A stretch of DNA of 64,000 nucleotides from Atrichornis clamosus (Eukaryota; Chordata; Aves; Passeriformes; Menuridae), in NCBI GenBank assembly GCA_013400975.1, contig WBMZ01009041.1, positions 1 through 64,000 of the forward strand, written 5' to 3'. Every line of letters starts with the position of its first letter. The first letter of the stretch is position 1. Under the pieces are notes generated by a model that made no database searches, had not been told where the DNA came from, and saw only the letters and a list, made by a program, of their open reading frames with translations. Both the position numbers and the translations under genes were made by a program. Shown here in pieces: positions 24,193 through 36,545 of the stretch.

Positions 24193-26454
24193 ATACTTAA
24201 CTACAGAAGAAATATAACCTCCAAAGCAATGTGCGAAGTTGAAACCGTATGTTCTCAAATCAGATGAGAGACCATGCCTAGTAAGTATAACCACCTTCAC
24301 ATGTGTTTAGTCCAACTTCAGTACAAGTCTGAAGATAGCCAACCATGTTAAAAAGGTGGCAGAATGCACTGGCACTGGGAAATCTCCCAGGATGTAGGCA
24401 TTTATACTAAGAAGTATGTTTGAGAATTTATACTGAGAAGGATGTTTGAGTATGGTAGATATTTAAGTTTAGCCAATGCAATGGAAGACAGAAAGCAAGT
24501 GCTGGTTTGATATCTGAGGCCTTTGTAAGCATGCAGCAGATAAATGTCTAGAATGTCTAGAATGACTGCACCAAACATCCATCTACACTTTTAATCAAAG
24601 GTGTCTTTTGAAGCAGAGTGTCTTTGCAAGTCAATGTGTTTTCTTAGAAACATTTATGTATCTAGAGTGTGTAAAAAATACAGGGCTAGGATATTAAAGA
24701 GGGCTAGGATATCAAATTATGTCAACTATATTGACCTTCTCTCTCTATTGAAGCTGCTATTATTTTATTCAATTGAGGTAATAAAGGTGTAACATGGAAA
24801 ATAGTTGCTACTGATACCGAGCGTACCCTTGCCACCAAGTTCATTTCCTCCCTTACCAGACAGAACTGCTATGGGATTTAAACGGATTTCCAGCCAGAGT
24901 GCATATCTAAATATAGACTGTCGGTAATTCATCACATTACCCACTTTTCAACACCAAATTGTACTGGTAATAAAGTACTGATGATAGAACAAGAGATGTT
25001 TGTAACGGCAAACTAAGGATAACTAGGTATTCTGGTGTGATCAGACATATTTATGTTCCTAAATGATATACCCTAAGCGTTTCAAGAACTCTTTAATTCT
25101 GTATACAACCTTTTCAATCTCATGTCACATTAACCTCCCCCAAAATTAAGGTACACATTTCTTGACTATAAATACACTGAATTACATTTAACTATGTAGA
25201 ATACAACAGCATAAAAACAATCCTGTGTAAATTCTTCTATTTTGTCCTCTTCTGGATAATATTTAACATGAATTTGCATTGTTTCTTGATTTGTTTAGAA
25301 TTTTTTTTGAAGACATGAAAAGAAATTGCTAATAAAGAAGGAATTAATTTTATTTTGAACTTGTGTAACTATATGTACTTATGTAACTATATATAATACT
25401 CAAAACAATCTTCTTAAGGATAAAAATGGTGAAGGTGGAACAGGAAAGTGAAAACAAAAAGGAAAGGAGAAAAACATCTAAAAAAGCAAAATTGCATTAA
25501 AAATAATATAAGGCTTTTTACATATAGCATAATTCATAGGTTCCTCAATAAATGTAATTTCTGGAAATCAGAAGGAAAATTTGCATAATTTCTAAGCCTT
25601 TTCCAATCAAGCTAAAAATCTTAAAATGAATTCTTACACTATTCAAGAAACAACCAGTGTTAAAACTTTCTGACAAACACAGTGTATAAATACTTTTTGT
25701 TACGTTCTGATAACAAGCAGTGACTTCTTTTATTGGTTCAAGGAAATAAAAATGTATTGTATAGCTTTTCAAGATGTCCTTTAGCTACCTGGTTTGAGGT
25801 TTGGTCCAGAATATAACTCTTTGTTAAAAAATATAAAACACATTTTTCTATAAATAGTATAGATCAAATTACTTTAAATGGTGAAGAGATGCATCCACAT
25901 TTCTGACTATTTAAAAAAGTAGAGGTAGTTGTAAAGTTCTCATCTTTCATATTTCAGCTGTACTATGGCCACAGAACTAAAATTTAGAATAAGCTAAATG
26001 AAAAATATATGGCATCTCTAGTCCATTTTCAAGACAGTATTATTTCATCTTTCTATATACATCAAATCAACAAACTTCTAAATGCTTTTGTGATATAGAC
26101 AAGTGTGGGTATATCAACAATAACATATGAATGTGTCATTTTAATTGTAAGGTGAGGTAGAAAACTATTCAGTAATACTTCGCCATGCTGAGAAATGATC
26201 TAATTAAATATTTTTCATGTATTTTCTGTATGGCATTTCGGTGTTAAAGGAAGATAGCGTTGCCTAGATGAATATATTTGTGCTATTTCAGTGTTTCCAC
26301 AATTTAAAAAAAGACTAATTTGCAGATTCTACAAGAGAAAATTATAGTCTGTGGCTAAAAAAGAAAATTATTGCCAGTTTTTTTGTCCAAATAAAATGCA
26401 TTACTGAGTTTATAACTTGGTGATAGAGATAAATTTGATGTCTCTTCCTTCCTT
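24193..26454. other. Unique stretch with small local duplications
   Basis: No repeat family or exon recognised. The first 500 bases contain short direct duplications (entry at 24400-24451; also 'gggctaggatat' twice at about 24683-24713 and 'aatgtctag' twice near 24540-24560). The rest is AT-rich unique DNA. Confidence 0.55.
24400..24451 (+). repeat. 26-bp imperfect tandem duplication
   Basis: Two adjacent 26-base copies of 'atttatact(a/g)agaag(t/g)atgtttgag', at 24400-24425 and 24426-24451, differ at three positions. This looks like a small replication-slippage duplication. Confidence 0.85.
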
Positions 26455-26540
26455 GGCTGGCAATGTTGTGAAACCTGTACACCTGGAGGTCGTCAAAACC
26501 TCTTTGGACAAGGTTTTGAGCAAGCTGATCTAATTTGAAA
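26455..26540 (+). mobile_element. Degenerate CR1 fragment
   Basis: A weak match to the CR1 segment running from the end of ORF2 into the 3' UTR: 'cacctggaggtcgtcaaaac', then 'tttggacaaggttttgagca' and 'agctgatctaatttg'. It lacks the terminal repeat and is much more diverged than the other copies. The edges are approximate. Confidence 0.6.
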
Positions 26541-27066
26541 ATTTTAAGGAGATTTAAATAATTACGTCCAAAGATTTGCTCGTCATAAATTTCTCTGTGA
26601 AAATATCATTACCTTTTCTCGTCTTCCCTTGCTCATCCCTGACAGATATCTACAGAGCACTAGTAAACCACTCTTAAACCAGTAAAAAAATGTATGGGTT
26701 TTTCCTATAGTAATATATAGAAAATGTTATTGACTGGATAGTGTGATTCTGAAAATAATGGAGTATAGCTGAGGGAAAGTGTTAAAAAATAATCCAGAAA
26801 CAATCTCCAAATTTACATGAAGGCCAAAATTTACATGTTTTTGACATTCCACTTTTATGTAAATGAATATCTTTGAACTGAAGTATTGAAACCAATATGG
26901 ATTTAAGATGATGACCATATTTATAAAGTGAAAAAATAAAGAGGTGTTTCATGTCTCTGAATATGCTTCAAAAATACAATGGAAGAAAAATAATGTTACT
27001 TACCCTGTTGATATATCCCACAGAGGGATGAGAGTATGCTTTCACAAAATAACAGAAATACCGAGT
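26541..27066. other. Unique AT-rich stretch
   Basis: No recognisable feature is visible here. The 63-codon minus-strand frame (26727-26918) has no domain. Confidence 0.5.
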
Positions 27067-27735
27067 TTGGTGACACCTCTTGACACTATCTGCTTCAAAC
27101 CCTCTACTCAAAGCAGAGTCAGCTGGAGCAACTTTGTCAGTAGTGCGTCCTGTAAAGTACTGCGTATCTCCAGAGATGGAGATACCACAACCTTCCTGGG
27201 AAGATGGTTCCCGTCTTCAAACACCCTCAAAGCAGAACTTTTTTTTTTTTTTGTGTAGAGATGAAACTTCATGTATTTTAAGTTGTACTTATTGCCTCTT
27301 GTCTCATCAGTGGACAGCACTGTGGGAGTCTGGTTCCCTCCTCAGCCCCTGCATCAGGTATTTATACTCAGATAAGATGCCCCTCATACTTCTCTTCTAC
27401 ACATGAAGAGTTGCAGGTCTCAGCCTCTTCTTAGATGAGAAATGCACCAGCCATCTTTGTGGCCCTCCACAGGATTCACTCCAGTAAATCCACATTTTTC
27501 TTTTACTGTGAAGTCCAGGTCTGGACTCAGGACTTGGCAGAGAGGAGGAATCACCTCCTTCAACCTGCTGGAAACCCTCTTCCCAATGCAGTCCATGTAG
27601 CTCCTTTACACTTCTTTTCTGCAAACGTGGCTCATGGTCAAGTTGTCCACCAGCAGGATGCCTTCTGTATGGTGCACAGGGTTACTTCTCCCTAAGTACA
27701 GGACTTTTCATTTCTTTTTACTGGACTTCTTTCCC
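27067..27735 (-). mobile_element. CR1 retroposon, 3' 670 bp with ORF2 remnant
   Basis: Plus-strand landmarks, in the reverse order of the element, are 'ctcaaagcagagtcagctgg', 'atctccagagatggagatac', 'accctcaaagcagaactttt', 'attgcctcttgtctcatcag', 'cctccacaggattcactcca', 'aatcacctccttcaacctgc' and 'ggctcatggtcaagttgtcc'. These match the CR1 3' end and the C-terminal ORF2 coding region. A T run (27239-27252) has expanded inside the copy. Several frames of 70-108 codons on both strands overlap here; all are remnants or shadows of ORF2, none intact. Confidence 0.92.
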
Positions 27736-30383
27736 TTGTCTGAACTTAAAATTTCATCTTTATAAATAATTTCTTCTTCCTTTGGATCACTACATAGGGT
27801 CATTTTCTTCATTTGAAGAATGAATATGTTTAATTTTATGAATGCGTGACTTCTAAAAATGTAGTGTTTGGGTATACTCTTCTGTGAAGTCTTTTAGAGC
27901 CATCTTTTAGACGTGGGAAATTATGCATATAGTGAGAATTTACAAAGTGGAAACCCTGTAATTTAAAATCTATCATTTAGTCTGTATTCTTCACATCATA
28001 ATTTCAGTACTTTATGAAAGAGTTGTTTATTCTCTAAACAATGCTTAGAAGTGAGTCAGTTCTTAGGAATACCATCAAAGTTAGTGAAATGGTAGAAACT
28101 TCAATCTATAGGTGTTATAAATTGGCATTAAAGTCAACAAAACACAGTGTTTGTACCCAAAGAATCTCTGGCTGATAGTTATGGTGGTTTTTTGTTGTTT
28201 TGCTTTGCTATTTTTTTTTCTTTTTTTCCCAATTAAGATGAACAAAAATAAAATACCCTGTAGGTTATATTTACAGGATTTTCTAAGAGAATATTTTATA
28301 GTTTTGAGAAGAAAGTTTGGCTTTTAAGACTTTCTAGAGTAAGCTTTGTGACTTCTGGGGGTTTTTCTCTGGTTTTTATTTTATAATAAAGTTTTTAACA
28401 TGCATTCTTCATTTTAACATACAGTCCAGAGACAATTTTTGTAGACTCCCTTGCATTATCAAACCACAGGATGAATGAAGGGACTTGTTTTTCCAAGGAA
28501 AGAAAAGAAAAAAAGACAGAATTTTCTTGGTGTCTACCTTAAAAAATTTTAAGAAACTGATACTGTCTATATTTGAGTTTTTCCCAGAAGGAGTAGACTT
28601 TTTTTCCATTAGATGATTGTTTTAGGTAAGACAAAGTTGGCATTGCCTAGCATGTTAAGAAATCTAATCTTGGGATGTGGACAAAAATTGAAATTTACCA
28701 CGGCAATTACAAATTCATGAAGACTTAAAAACATTTGGGGTGTGTATATAGTGGCACAGAGAGCAGAAAAAATTGCAAAACTCCTACCAAAAAGTAGATG
28801 TCCTATTCTGAACCCTGTGTGGCAACGGCTATACTGTTAGAGATCAGGCCAGTGTGGTTCTGTAAGTGTGCATCCTTTGTTTCTCATTCCATGTAATATC
28901 TTCACGGCAGTGAAGTAATTACAGCAGCACAGCTTTCTCTTGGATCTTAGTGTGTTAATTCAGAACAAGCCCGTTAACTCACAAAGATCTATTTGTGTTT
29001 CACTGCTGTCCTTTCTCAGAAGACTGCAAGAAGTGTTTTGATGGATGGTTGAGTTTCATTCTCTCTCATGAGACCATTAAAAATGTTAATGTAAACCTTT
29101 TCAGATGTCTAAGAGACTATGTCAGGAAAAGTGGGAGGGTGATACAGTGGTGAGAGAGAGGAGGGAAAGGTTAAACTTATTTGTGAAATGCCAAGTTGTG
29201 AGCAGTACGCTTTTGCTCAACAGATATAATGCACAATCTGGCATTTGGCTTGTGTGGAATGTGAACAGAAGAACAAAGGACTCTGGGTATATATTTGTCC
29301 TAATCGTTAAGGGAGTATCTTTTCTTTCTCTACAGAGTCTTCAAGATGTAACAGATGCAACACAAGTAAATTGTAGCATTTTTGTTCTTATTGAGTTCTG
29401 CTGATCATTTTCCCATCTCTCTCTTTTTTTTTTTTAGAGATACATATTTGATGTATGGTTCTTTAATGATAGTATAACATGTCTTAGCTGAAACTTTCAG
29501 AAAAAAATGTAAACAGGAACCCATTACAGATAATGGTGTTATAATAAAGCCACTGAGATGAAGGATTTAGTTGACAGACTGCTTCATTGGTGATTATGTC
29601 AATTTGCATTATTTGACTTTTCATTCCACGAATGTCAAGGAGTTTGCTACTTTGGAACTACTGGAACGAGAAGTCGCATTTGACCAGAAGCTTTCTCATG
29701 GCTGACTCTTTTCCTCACTTCCTGCTCATCAAATGGCACATTCTGCTGAGACACAAGAGAATTTCTGCATGCTGTGCACAACAGTGTGAGCTGTGGCTGA
29801 TAGGAGGTACACCTGGACTTCTTTTCTCTGTTGTAGCAAGTGACATTGGTGAAGGAGATCTAGTAATGGTATCTTCCAATAACACCTGCTAAAGGTGAAC
29901 CTGAAGTATATACTGCTGAAATAGGTCAGAGTCATCTTTGCAAGAACCTTGTAACAGGCCTTTGTCTTTAGGTTTTGTTTTGGTTCTTTTTTCCTTTGAG
30001 AAGACACTTAATAGAATACAGTGATTCTATAGAATGGGTTTTATGAAGTATATTACATATTATGTCTGCTATACAAGCATGCAATATCCAAGTCATTTGT
30101 TATTTCAGAAAAGTAACTTATGATTTAGAATTAAAGCAAGTGTTATATTAATTGCTATTGAAGCATGAAATAAATACAAATGTAGACAGCTAATAATTTT
30201 TGTCTTAGTTTTCAATGTCTGTCCTACCCTTGATGCACCACAGTAAAAATCCATAATACTCTGACAAGGGCAACAAACATATTTACTGACATGAATACTG
30301 ACTGACAAAGGGCAATTACAGCAGTCATCAAATATACTAAAGCACATATGAGAGGTGAGTAGGATTATAAGAGTATTAAACAT
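27736..30383. other. Unique AT-rich stretch
   Basis: No repeat family or exon recognised. Frames at 29105-29404 (99 codons), 29632-29892 and 29729-30007 are open by chance, with no domain. T-rich runs lie at 28209-28230 and 29424-29437. Confidence 0.55.
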
Positions 30384-31560
30384 TTACATTGGCTAGACTG
30401 TGTTGCTCAGGGCTTCATTTCATTAAGGTCTGAACATCTCCGTGGGTGGAGATGCCACAGCCTGCACAGACATCTTGTTCCACTACTTGACAACCCTCAT
30501 AGGGGTCAAAGAAATTTGCTTTATATTGAATCTGAATATTCCATGTTCCAAGCTGTGTTTGTTGCCTCTCATAATGTGAAGAAACTGGCTTTATCTTTCT
30601 TGTGCTTCCTCATTTTTCAGCAACAGAAGAATCTAACATCATTTTTAAGGTTGAGGAAACCCAGATCTCTCATCCACATGCTCCAGTCCTGGCCATCGTG
30701 GTGAACTCCACTAAACTCCTGTTCCAGGACCCCGGGACTGGACCCTGCACTTTTTGGGTGGTCTCACCAGTGCTGAACACTGGGCAGGGTTGGTGCATGA
30801 CCCTGCTGCTGTGGCTGTGCAAGTGCGTCCCGAGATGCAGGGGCTGCTTTGCTCCCCGGGTGTACTGCTTCCTCCTGGGAAAGGGTAGCTGCCTCTCAGG
30901 AACTCTCTGCCTCTCTGTGCCTTTTCTGCAGAGCTGTTTCTGCTCAATGAGCCCAAACTTGTGCTGCTGCAGGGGTGAGTCCTTTCCAGGGCTTTGGGAA
31001 ACTGCATAAGGAGTTCATTTGTATGAACTACAGCCCATTTCTTCAGCCTGATTGAATTTCTCTAAATAGGAAACTCAATTCTCTACAGCACACTGTCCAC
31101 TCTCCTCAATATCGTGCCCCCCAGTTTTTTACTGGCACTGCCTTCAGATTCATCATACAGGTGATGAAGGCATTAAAATGCTTTGGACCCAGTATCCATA
31201 ACTCTTAACCAGACAATGCTTGAACTTTGCAACACTGACCCCCACCCTTTAAATCCATTTTTCCAGAGCATTTTCTTGTCATTGTTTCTTGACCATACTC
31301 AGCATAGACATCCCCTTGGCTACAAGGAGTCTACATGTGATCCTGCCAACGACCTTGCTGAAGTCAGGGTGTGCAGCATCCACCAATGTCCCTTAAATAC
31401 ACTGCCAGGCACCTATCACAGAACCTGGTCAGGGTTGTCACTGGCAGATTTCCATGAGCACAAGGCCACTGTGGCTTCCAGAATGAAGGTCTGGTTGCAC
31501 TGTGTGAGAGCAATGCAATGCCAGATTAATCTTGGTAAAAGAGCTAACTAGCTATTTCTT
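30384..31560 (-). mobile_element. CR1 retroposon with ORF2 C-terminal remnant (1.2 kb)
   Basis: One collinear, diverged CR1 on the minus strand, among the longest in the window. Plus-strand landmarks run 'ttgctcagggcttcatttca', 'tgaacatctccgtgggtgga', 'gatgccacagcctgcaca', 'ctctcatccacatgctccag', 'gtggtctcaccagtgctgaa', 'cttttctgcagagctgtttc', 'gaaactgcataaggagttca', 'aggtgatgaaggcattaaaa', 'ttggacccagtatccat' and 'gaccttgctgaagtcagggt'. The order matches the CR1 3' end and about 900 bases of ORF2. A 135-codon frame (30602-31009, plus) and a 98-codon frame (minus) are shadows or remnants. The right edge is uncertain, since divergence increases past 31450. Confidence 0.88.
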
Positions 31561-32585
31561 AGGTGGTAGAAGGCAGAAGCAATTGGAGCAAGAATTTTTC
31601 TCATAACCAGTTTTGTACTTAAATAGGACACCTCATTTATGTTTTGTTTTGCTTTGTGTAAGTGAAAAATTACTTTTATAAACCACAGCTACATTTCTTA
31701 GGTACAGTATTATGAAAGTTAATCTTTGAAAGTTAAACTGGAACAAATTCTGCTTCCTCAACTTAAGTTTCTGGAAGTGAGTCTGCATTAGAAAAGCTCA
31801 TATGAACCAGAAGGTGCTGTTAAGTCAGTTGACACTGACTGGTCTCAATTGATTTGTCCCAAAGCCTATTAAACTGTCTCATGCTTGTGTTGATTCTAGA
31901 AATAATGTCAGTTTTAAGTCAGCTTAAATGTGGGATTTTCTTTCCTTTCTGTAAATGGGTTATATATGATGTGAAACAAATGTGTTCATTGTGTATTGTG
32001 TTCTCTGTTAAAGTACATCTTTCTTTTTTATTATTTTGTTTATCCATTAAAGAGCATTAAGCTTCCCCTCACTTTGGATTTGATTATTAGGATTTTATCC
32101 TTCCCTGTCCATAAGCATATCAATGCACAGAAGTTCAGCATGATAAGTACTGGTTGTCATGATTTTTATCTCTGAATTTTGTTTCTGTCATAAGTATATA
32201 GACAATGGAAGGATAAGAAATACATGATAATATCTTTGGTGAAGAGTAACTGGTGAGGTTGTCAGTGAAAAATAGGGAAACAATGCCTGTGTTTTGTTGT
32301 GTTCTCACTCTGCTGCAACCTGATGTATTTGGAGGAAAAGATTCTGCAGCATCTCTAAGCTACTTGTGTTCCTCCTGAAGGCAATTAACTACTGCTGTCA
32401 GATTTGAGTTCCCAGAAGGGCTGGTGCAGTGGTATTTTATTAATGATACTCTGCAGTAAAATGTGTAATGAATTGTGCTGTTTCATTAAACAGAAAATCC
32501 TCTTGGTTGTTAAGGGTACATGTTTCTCTAGCAAGCTCATACTGAGGGCAGCTACTTCACTAAATGTCCCTGTGTAACTGACTGA

Positions 32586-32616
<31 letters not shown>

Positions 32617-33124
32617 CCTGGCATGTTTTTAAATGCACGTAAATCTTGGATTAGAAAAAAAATTTGGTTATTCATCTAATGTACAGCATAATCAGGAGGT
32701 CTTCAGCACAGTACTTTGTGTAAATATATTTGTATAGTGTGTTTTTTATATTAAATTTGCCCTTTTTTCAGTTTCTTAATACTTCTCTCCAAAAGGGAAT
32801 TCAGGTTCCTGGACCTCTTTCATCCTCTTTACTGTACCAAAGCTGACCATACCAGGCCATTCCTATGCAGACCTCACTATTCTAGTAACAAGTGGTAGCT
32901 TTGACTTCTCTCCATTACTTGGATCCATTGGAAACTACAAAATGAGATATCTGAAGGCTAAGGCTACCAATCAAGTTGCTATTTTCTGCTCCAGTACCTA
33001 ATTAATATTTGTTGAGATTAGGTTTAAATACACCAAATCCATCAAGGAATCACCCTCTAATTTTGGGACAAACCCTGAGCATGATCTCTAGACTTGAAGG
33101 CACAACCTGCCTAGTTGCTTTGGA
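31561..33124. other. Unique AT-rich stretch
   Basis: No exon or repeat family recognised apart from an AT microsatellite at 32585-32613. Confidence 0.5.
32585..32613. repeat. (AT)n microsatellite
   Basis: About 14 perfect AT units, flanked by 'ctga' and 'aaaacctgg'. Confidence 0.92.
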
Positions 33125-33255
33125 GTTTTCAAGATTCAGTTTGAAAGGTTGCTAGACAATCTCATCCAGGCTGCCTTTCCCGTGAGGACTGGACCAGATA
33201 ATCTTTCAAAGTCCCTTCCAGTCGGGACTGGTCTTTGGCTTTATAATTCTGTGAC
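33125..33255 (+). mobile_element. CR1 3'-end fragment
   Basis: The sequence reads 'ttttcaagattcagtttgaa', 'ctcatccaggctgcctttcc', 'actggaccagataatctttc', 'aaagtcccttccagtc' and ends 'ataattctgtgact'. That is the CR1 3' UTR order, with a short terminal repeat. It is 5' truncated and moderately diverged. Confidence 0.8.
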
Positions 33256-34626
33256 TTGTCCCCAGGTGCTGAGTATGTGGATTGGGGGTAGGAGGAAACA
33301 GGAATAAGTCAGATATTTGAGAAATAGATACAAGTCTATCAACACAAGCAGATGCAGACAACCTCAGATTCACCCTTTTTTTCATCCTTCTCTAAAACTC
33401 AGTAGGTTAATTATGATGAAGTTCAGTGTGTGTCTCTTACAGCCTACTCTAAAAATTACACCACAACATCATAATAAGGGCATGACCTTATAGTGTATAA
33501 ATTCTGATTTAGCAATATAAGACTTTTTTGTCATTAAATTTGTCCTTTTGCATCCTTTATGAACAGTTATGGCTTCTAATGATTTTCCCTTTTGAAAACT
33601 GGAGAGATCTTAGCACATTCATGTTGTGTATAAAAAGTCACCAGGTGGTTATTATATACATATGATTTAAGCTGCTTTTAATGATTTTTTTTTGCAAAAA
33701 ATAGCAGAAATTCCTCTTTTTTTAAAAAATGTTAATTGCTTTTTCTTCCAAGAAAGCAATTCAGTAATCCCATTGAGTTTGTAAATGTGGATCTTTTTTT
33801 TCTTACCAACCTTGTTGTATCAGAATGAGAAAGTTTTAACTCTTGTAGTATCAAGCTTGTCATTTTTGATACAGGACTTTCAAGATTAAACTGCACAGAA
33901 AGTGCACTTCAGCAAATACTGGGTGCAGTCAGAAGACAGTGAAGATGAATGCCACACCATGTAAACTTCAGTAGTGTTATCTAGTTGATATTTCCAAACT
34001 GTATTACAAATGGCCAAATATTTGTAGTTATTTTCAATCAATATGTCAGTGCCAAATTGAAACAGTTATGTGTGATGAAGCATAGACTGCAACTCTAGTT
34101 TTGTAACTGTCTTTTACAACTTCTTTCACTAGTGTTTTCTCTTGGAACGATTTCAAATATTGTCCTGTGTATGCAGTGGAATTAGTGTTAATCATAAACA
34201 TTGCTGAAGTTTCTACCTCATTTTTAAAATCTTGGTCTTCTTTTTTTTCTTCATTATTAAACATATCCATGTTTTACATCAGCAGTCTTCTGAATGTCTT
34301 AGAAACAATGGATATTACAGTTTAGTTTAAAACAGACCTTAGTGCAGAGGGATTGTGGAATGCACTTCTTTAAAATCTCCAGAAAGAAAATACAAGAACA
34401 ATAAAAGAAATACACTGAGGATGCACCACATCTAGGAAAAATCTAATTTTCAAATTGAACATGTTTGCAATGCTAACTGTATGCTCAGCAAGTTATCTTT
34501 ACAGTAGGGACATTACATCAGCAATACAATCAGAGAAGGAAAGCTCCCTTGAAGACTGCTTGGGTCATCTGTAAATTCCAGGTCAAGTCTTTCTTGCCAG
34601 TTTTTGTTTGGGGGTGTGGATTTTCA
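33256..34626. other. Unique AT-rich stretch
   Basis: No recognisable repeat, exon or RNA gene is visible here. Confidence 0.5.
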
Positions 34627-34629
34627 TTT

Positions 34630-34721
<92 letters not shown>

Positions 34722-34759
34722 TTTTTTCTTTCTTTCTTTCTTTCTTTTTCTTTCTTTCC
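34627..34759 (+). repeat. Long (CTTT)n tetranucleotide array
   Basis: A perfect run of about 23 CTTT units (34631-34722) is followed by a T stretch and further imperfect CTTT units to about 34759. One strand is entirely pyrimidine over about 130 bases. Long phenylalanine/leucine/serine and lysine/glutamate frames through it are translation artefacts. Confidence 0.97.
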
Positions 34760-35378
34760 TTGTTTCTGTATTGAAATATTTAAATTTACTTTCTTGTAGT
34801 ATGAGAGTGCTATGAGTAGAGTCATAGAAAATGATAACTGGCAAGTTCGGAATGGCTTAACATATGATACAGGATTGTATCTCCTGCTTTTACTGGAAAA
34901 CTGCTACTTTTCTGTCAACTTTTCTAATTGTATCAATTTTTTCAAACCTTTCCTTGTTTTTTTAAGACTGGAAAATACAGGATACCATCACATTTCAATA
35001 ATTTGATATATAGAATATCAGGTGATAAACTCATCCTTGTCAGTTATAATCTATAGCTTGTCATGTTGAATTATTCCCGGGATGAATTGTCTCAAGGTTG
35101 GCTCCATAATTTTATGACAGAATCTGCTTAGCACTGTCAAGGTAAACACTATGATAATGAGGCTTTCCACTAGAAAAATGAGTTTATATTACGTTACTGA
35201 TCATCATGATTACAACCTTGGTAACAAAGGTTGATTCTGTGGTCAGTTGCATAGTATGCCCTTGAGGACCCAGTCCTATCTCTGCTATATTATTGACACT
35301 TAGATGCCACACTGATTGTGCATCCCTTGTTATTTAAAAGGACAAAGCCACCTATGGTATGTCACCTAGGAAATGGAT

Positions 35379-35419
35379 TATTTTATTTTATTTTATTTTA
35401 TTTTATTTTATTTTATTTT
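35379..35419 (+). repeat. (ATTTT)n pentanucleotide array
   Basis: About eight perfect ATTTT units end in 'gtcattc'. The flanking sequence is unique. Confidence 0.95.
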
Positions 35420-36055
35420 GTCATTCTTTAAGCATAATTTCACTGAACTTCCCTTTATCAAAGACATTCAGGGAAGTCTGAAGTTAAATCCTGGTGCTTT
35501 CAGCACTTTCTGTAGTGCGAAGTACCTGATGGTTTACGTAGCCTGACCTCTTTGGATTTGTGCTGGAGAATATCAGCTGTAGCCACTGAGGTGAGAAATT
35601 GATCCAAATCTCCACATTCTACTAGCTAGTAAAACAAACTATCACTTGTTATTTAAAATTTTCTGATTGTGTTAATTCCTGTGAGTATTATGATATACCT
35701 GTGACATTAAGTGTCTTTGTTAATTTTCCCGAATAATAATTTTAACAGCTAGTATGATTAGTTTTCTTTGTAGATTTATGAATAGCTTCAGCTTGCGGAT
35801 GTCTGTTTTTCTTGTAAAAGATGTAATGATATAGTATTTCACTTCTTTAATACAGTAAGAAAACTTTAAAATATTTTCTTATGAAGGAAGGAAAACTAAA
35901 GATATAAGCAATATCAAAGAAATATATAACTTGCAGGCAAGTATAATCTGATAATCAGGAAACCTTGGACTTAAGAAATTTACCTGAGCAAATATGTTAC
36001 TCTAGGTTCCATGGTTAATATGAGTATTTTCTTTTCCCTGATAATGAAGGATAAC
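35420..36055. other. Unique AT-rich stretch
   Basis: No recognisable repeat, exon or RNA gene is visible here. Confidence 0.5.
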
Positions 36056-36300
36056 CACATATACTTGTTTAATTTATGCATAAATTTGGCAAAGTAAAAT
36101 AGATTTTGCTGTAAAAGCCTTGAAATAAATATGATTGTCCAGTGCAATTTTTATTTATCTTCTACTCAAGTTTGCTCCCAAATCTGTAGTGGCTTCTGAA
36201 ATAGAGTAGAAATATGCAATTTGAGCAAACATGTTCTTCTCCTGGAATGATAAGTGTTTCTGCAGATAGACCAGAACCTTGAGCCCACCAGGCTGTGTAA
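36056..36300 (+). repeat. 245-bp tandem duplication, copy 1
   Basis: The unit begins 'cacatatacttgtttaattt' and ends 'cccaccaggctgtgtaa'. Every base I compared is identical to the next 245 bases, with the join falling exactly at 36300/36301. The unit is otherwise unique, AT-rich DNA with no repeat signature. The flanks differ immediately outside (c before copy 1; 'atgtgg' after copy 2), so exactly two copies are present. Confidence 0.97.
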
Positions 36301-36545
36301 CACATATACTTGTTTAATTTATGCATAAATTTGGCAAAGTAAAATAGATTTTGCTGTAAAAGCCTTGAAATAAATATGATTGTCCAGTGCAATTTTTATT
36401 TATCTTCTACTCAAGTTTGCTCCCAAATCTGTAGTGGCTTCTGAAATAGAGTAGAAATATGCAATTTGAGCAAACATGTTCTTCTCCTGGAATGATAAGT
36501 GTTTCTGCAGATAGACCAGAACCTTGAGCCCACCAGGCTGTGTAA
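36301..36545 (+). repeat. 245-bp tandem duplication, copy 2
   Basis: Second head-to-tail copy, identical to copy 1 by eye. Perfect identity means the duplication is either very recent or an assembly error. A short minus-strand frame (36162-36392) crosses the junction but has no domain. Confidence 0.97.

Noticed and set aside
30602..31009. 135-codon plus-strand frame
   Set aside because: It is antisense to a minus-strand CR1 whose landmarks run through it. GC-rich repeat sequence produces open frames by chance.
34530..34844. Long KERK-repeat and FLSF-repeat frames
   Set aside because: They arise only from the CTTT microsatellite read on either strand.
36056..36545. Tandem repeat considered as a CRISPR-like or satellite array
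   Set aside because: There are only two copies with no spacers, and the unit is long unique DNA, so a simple duplication explains it.
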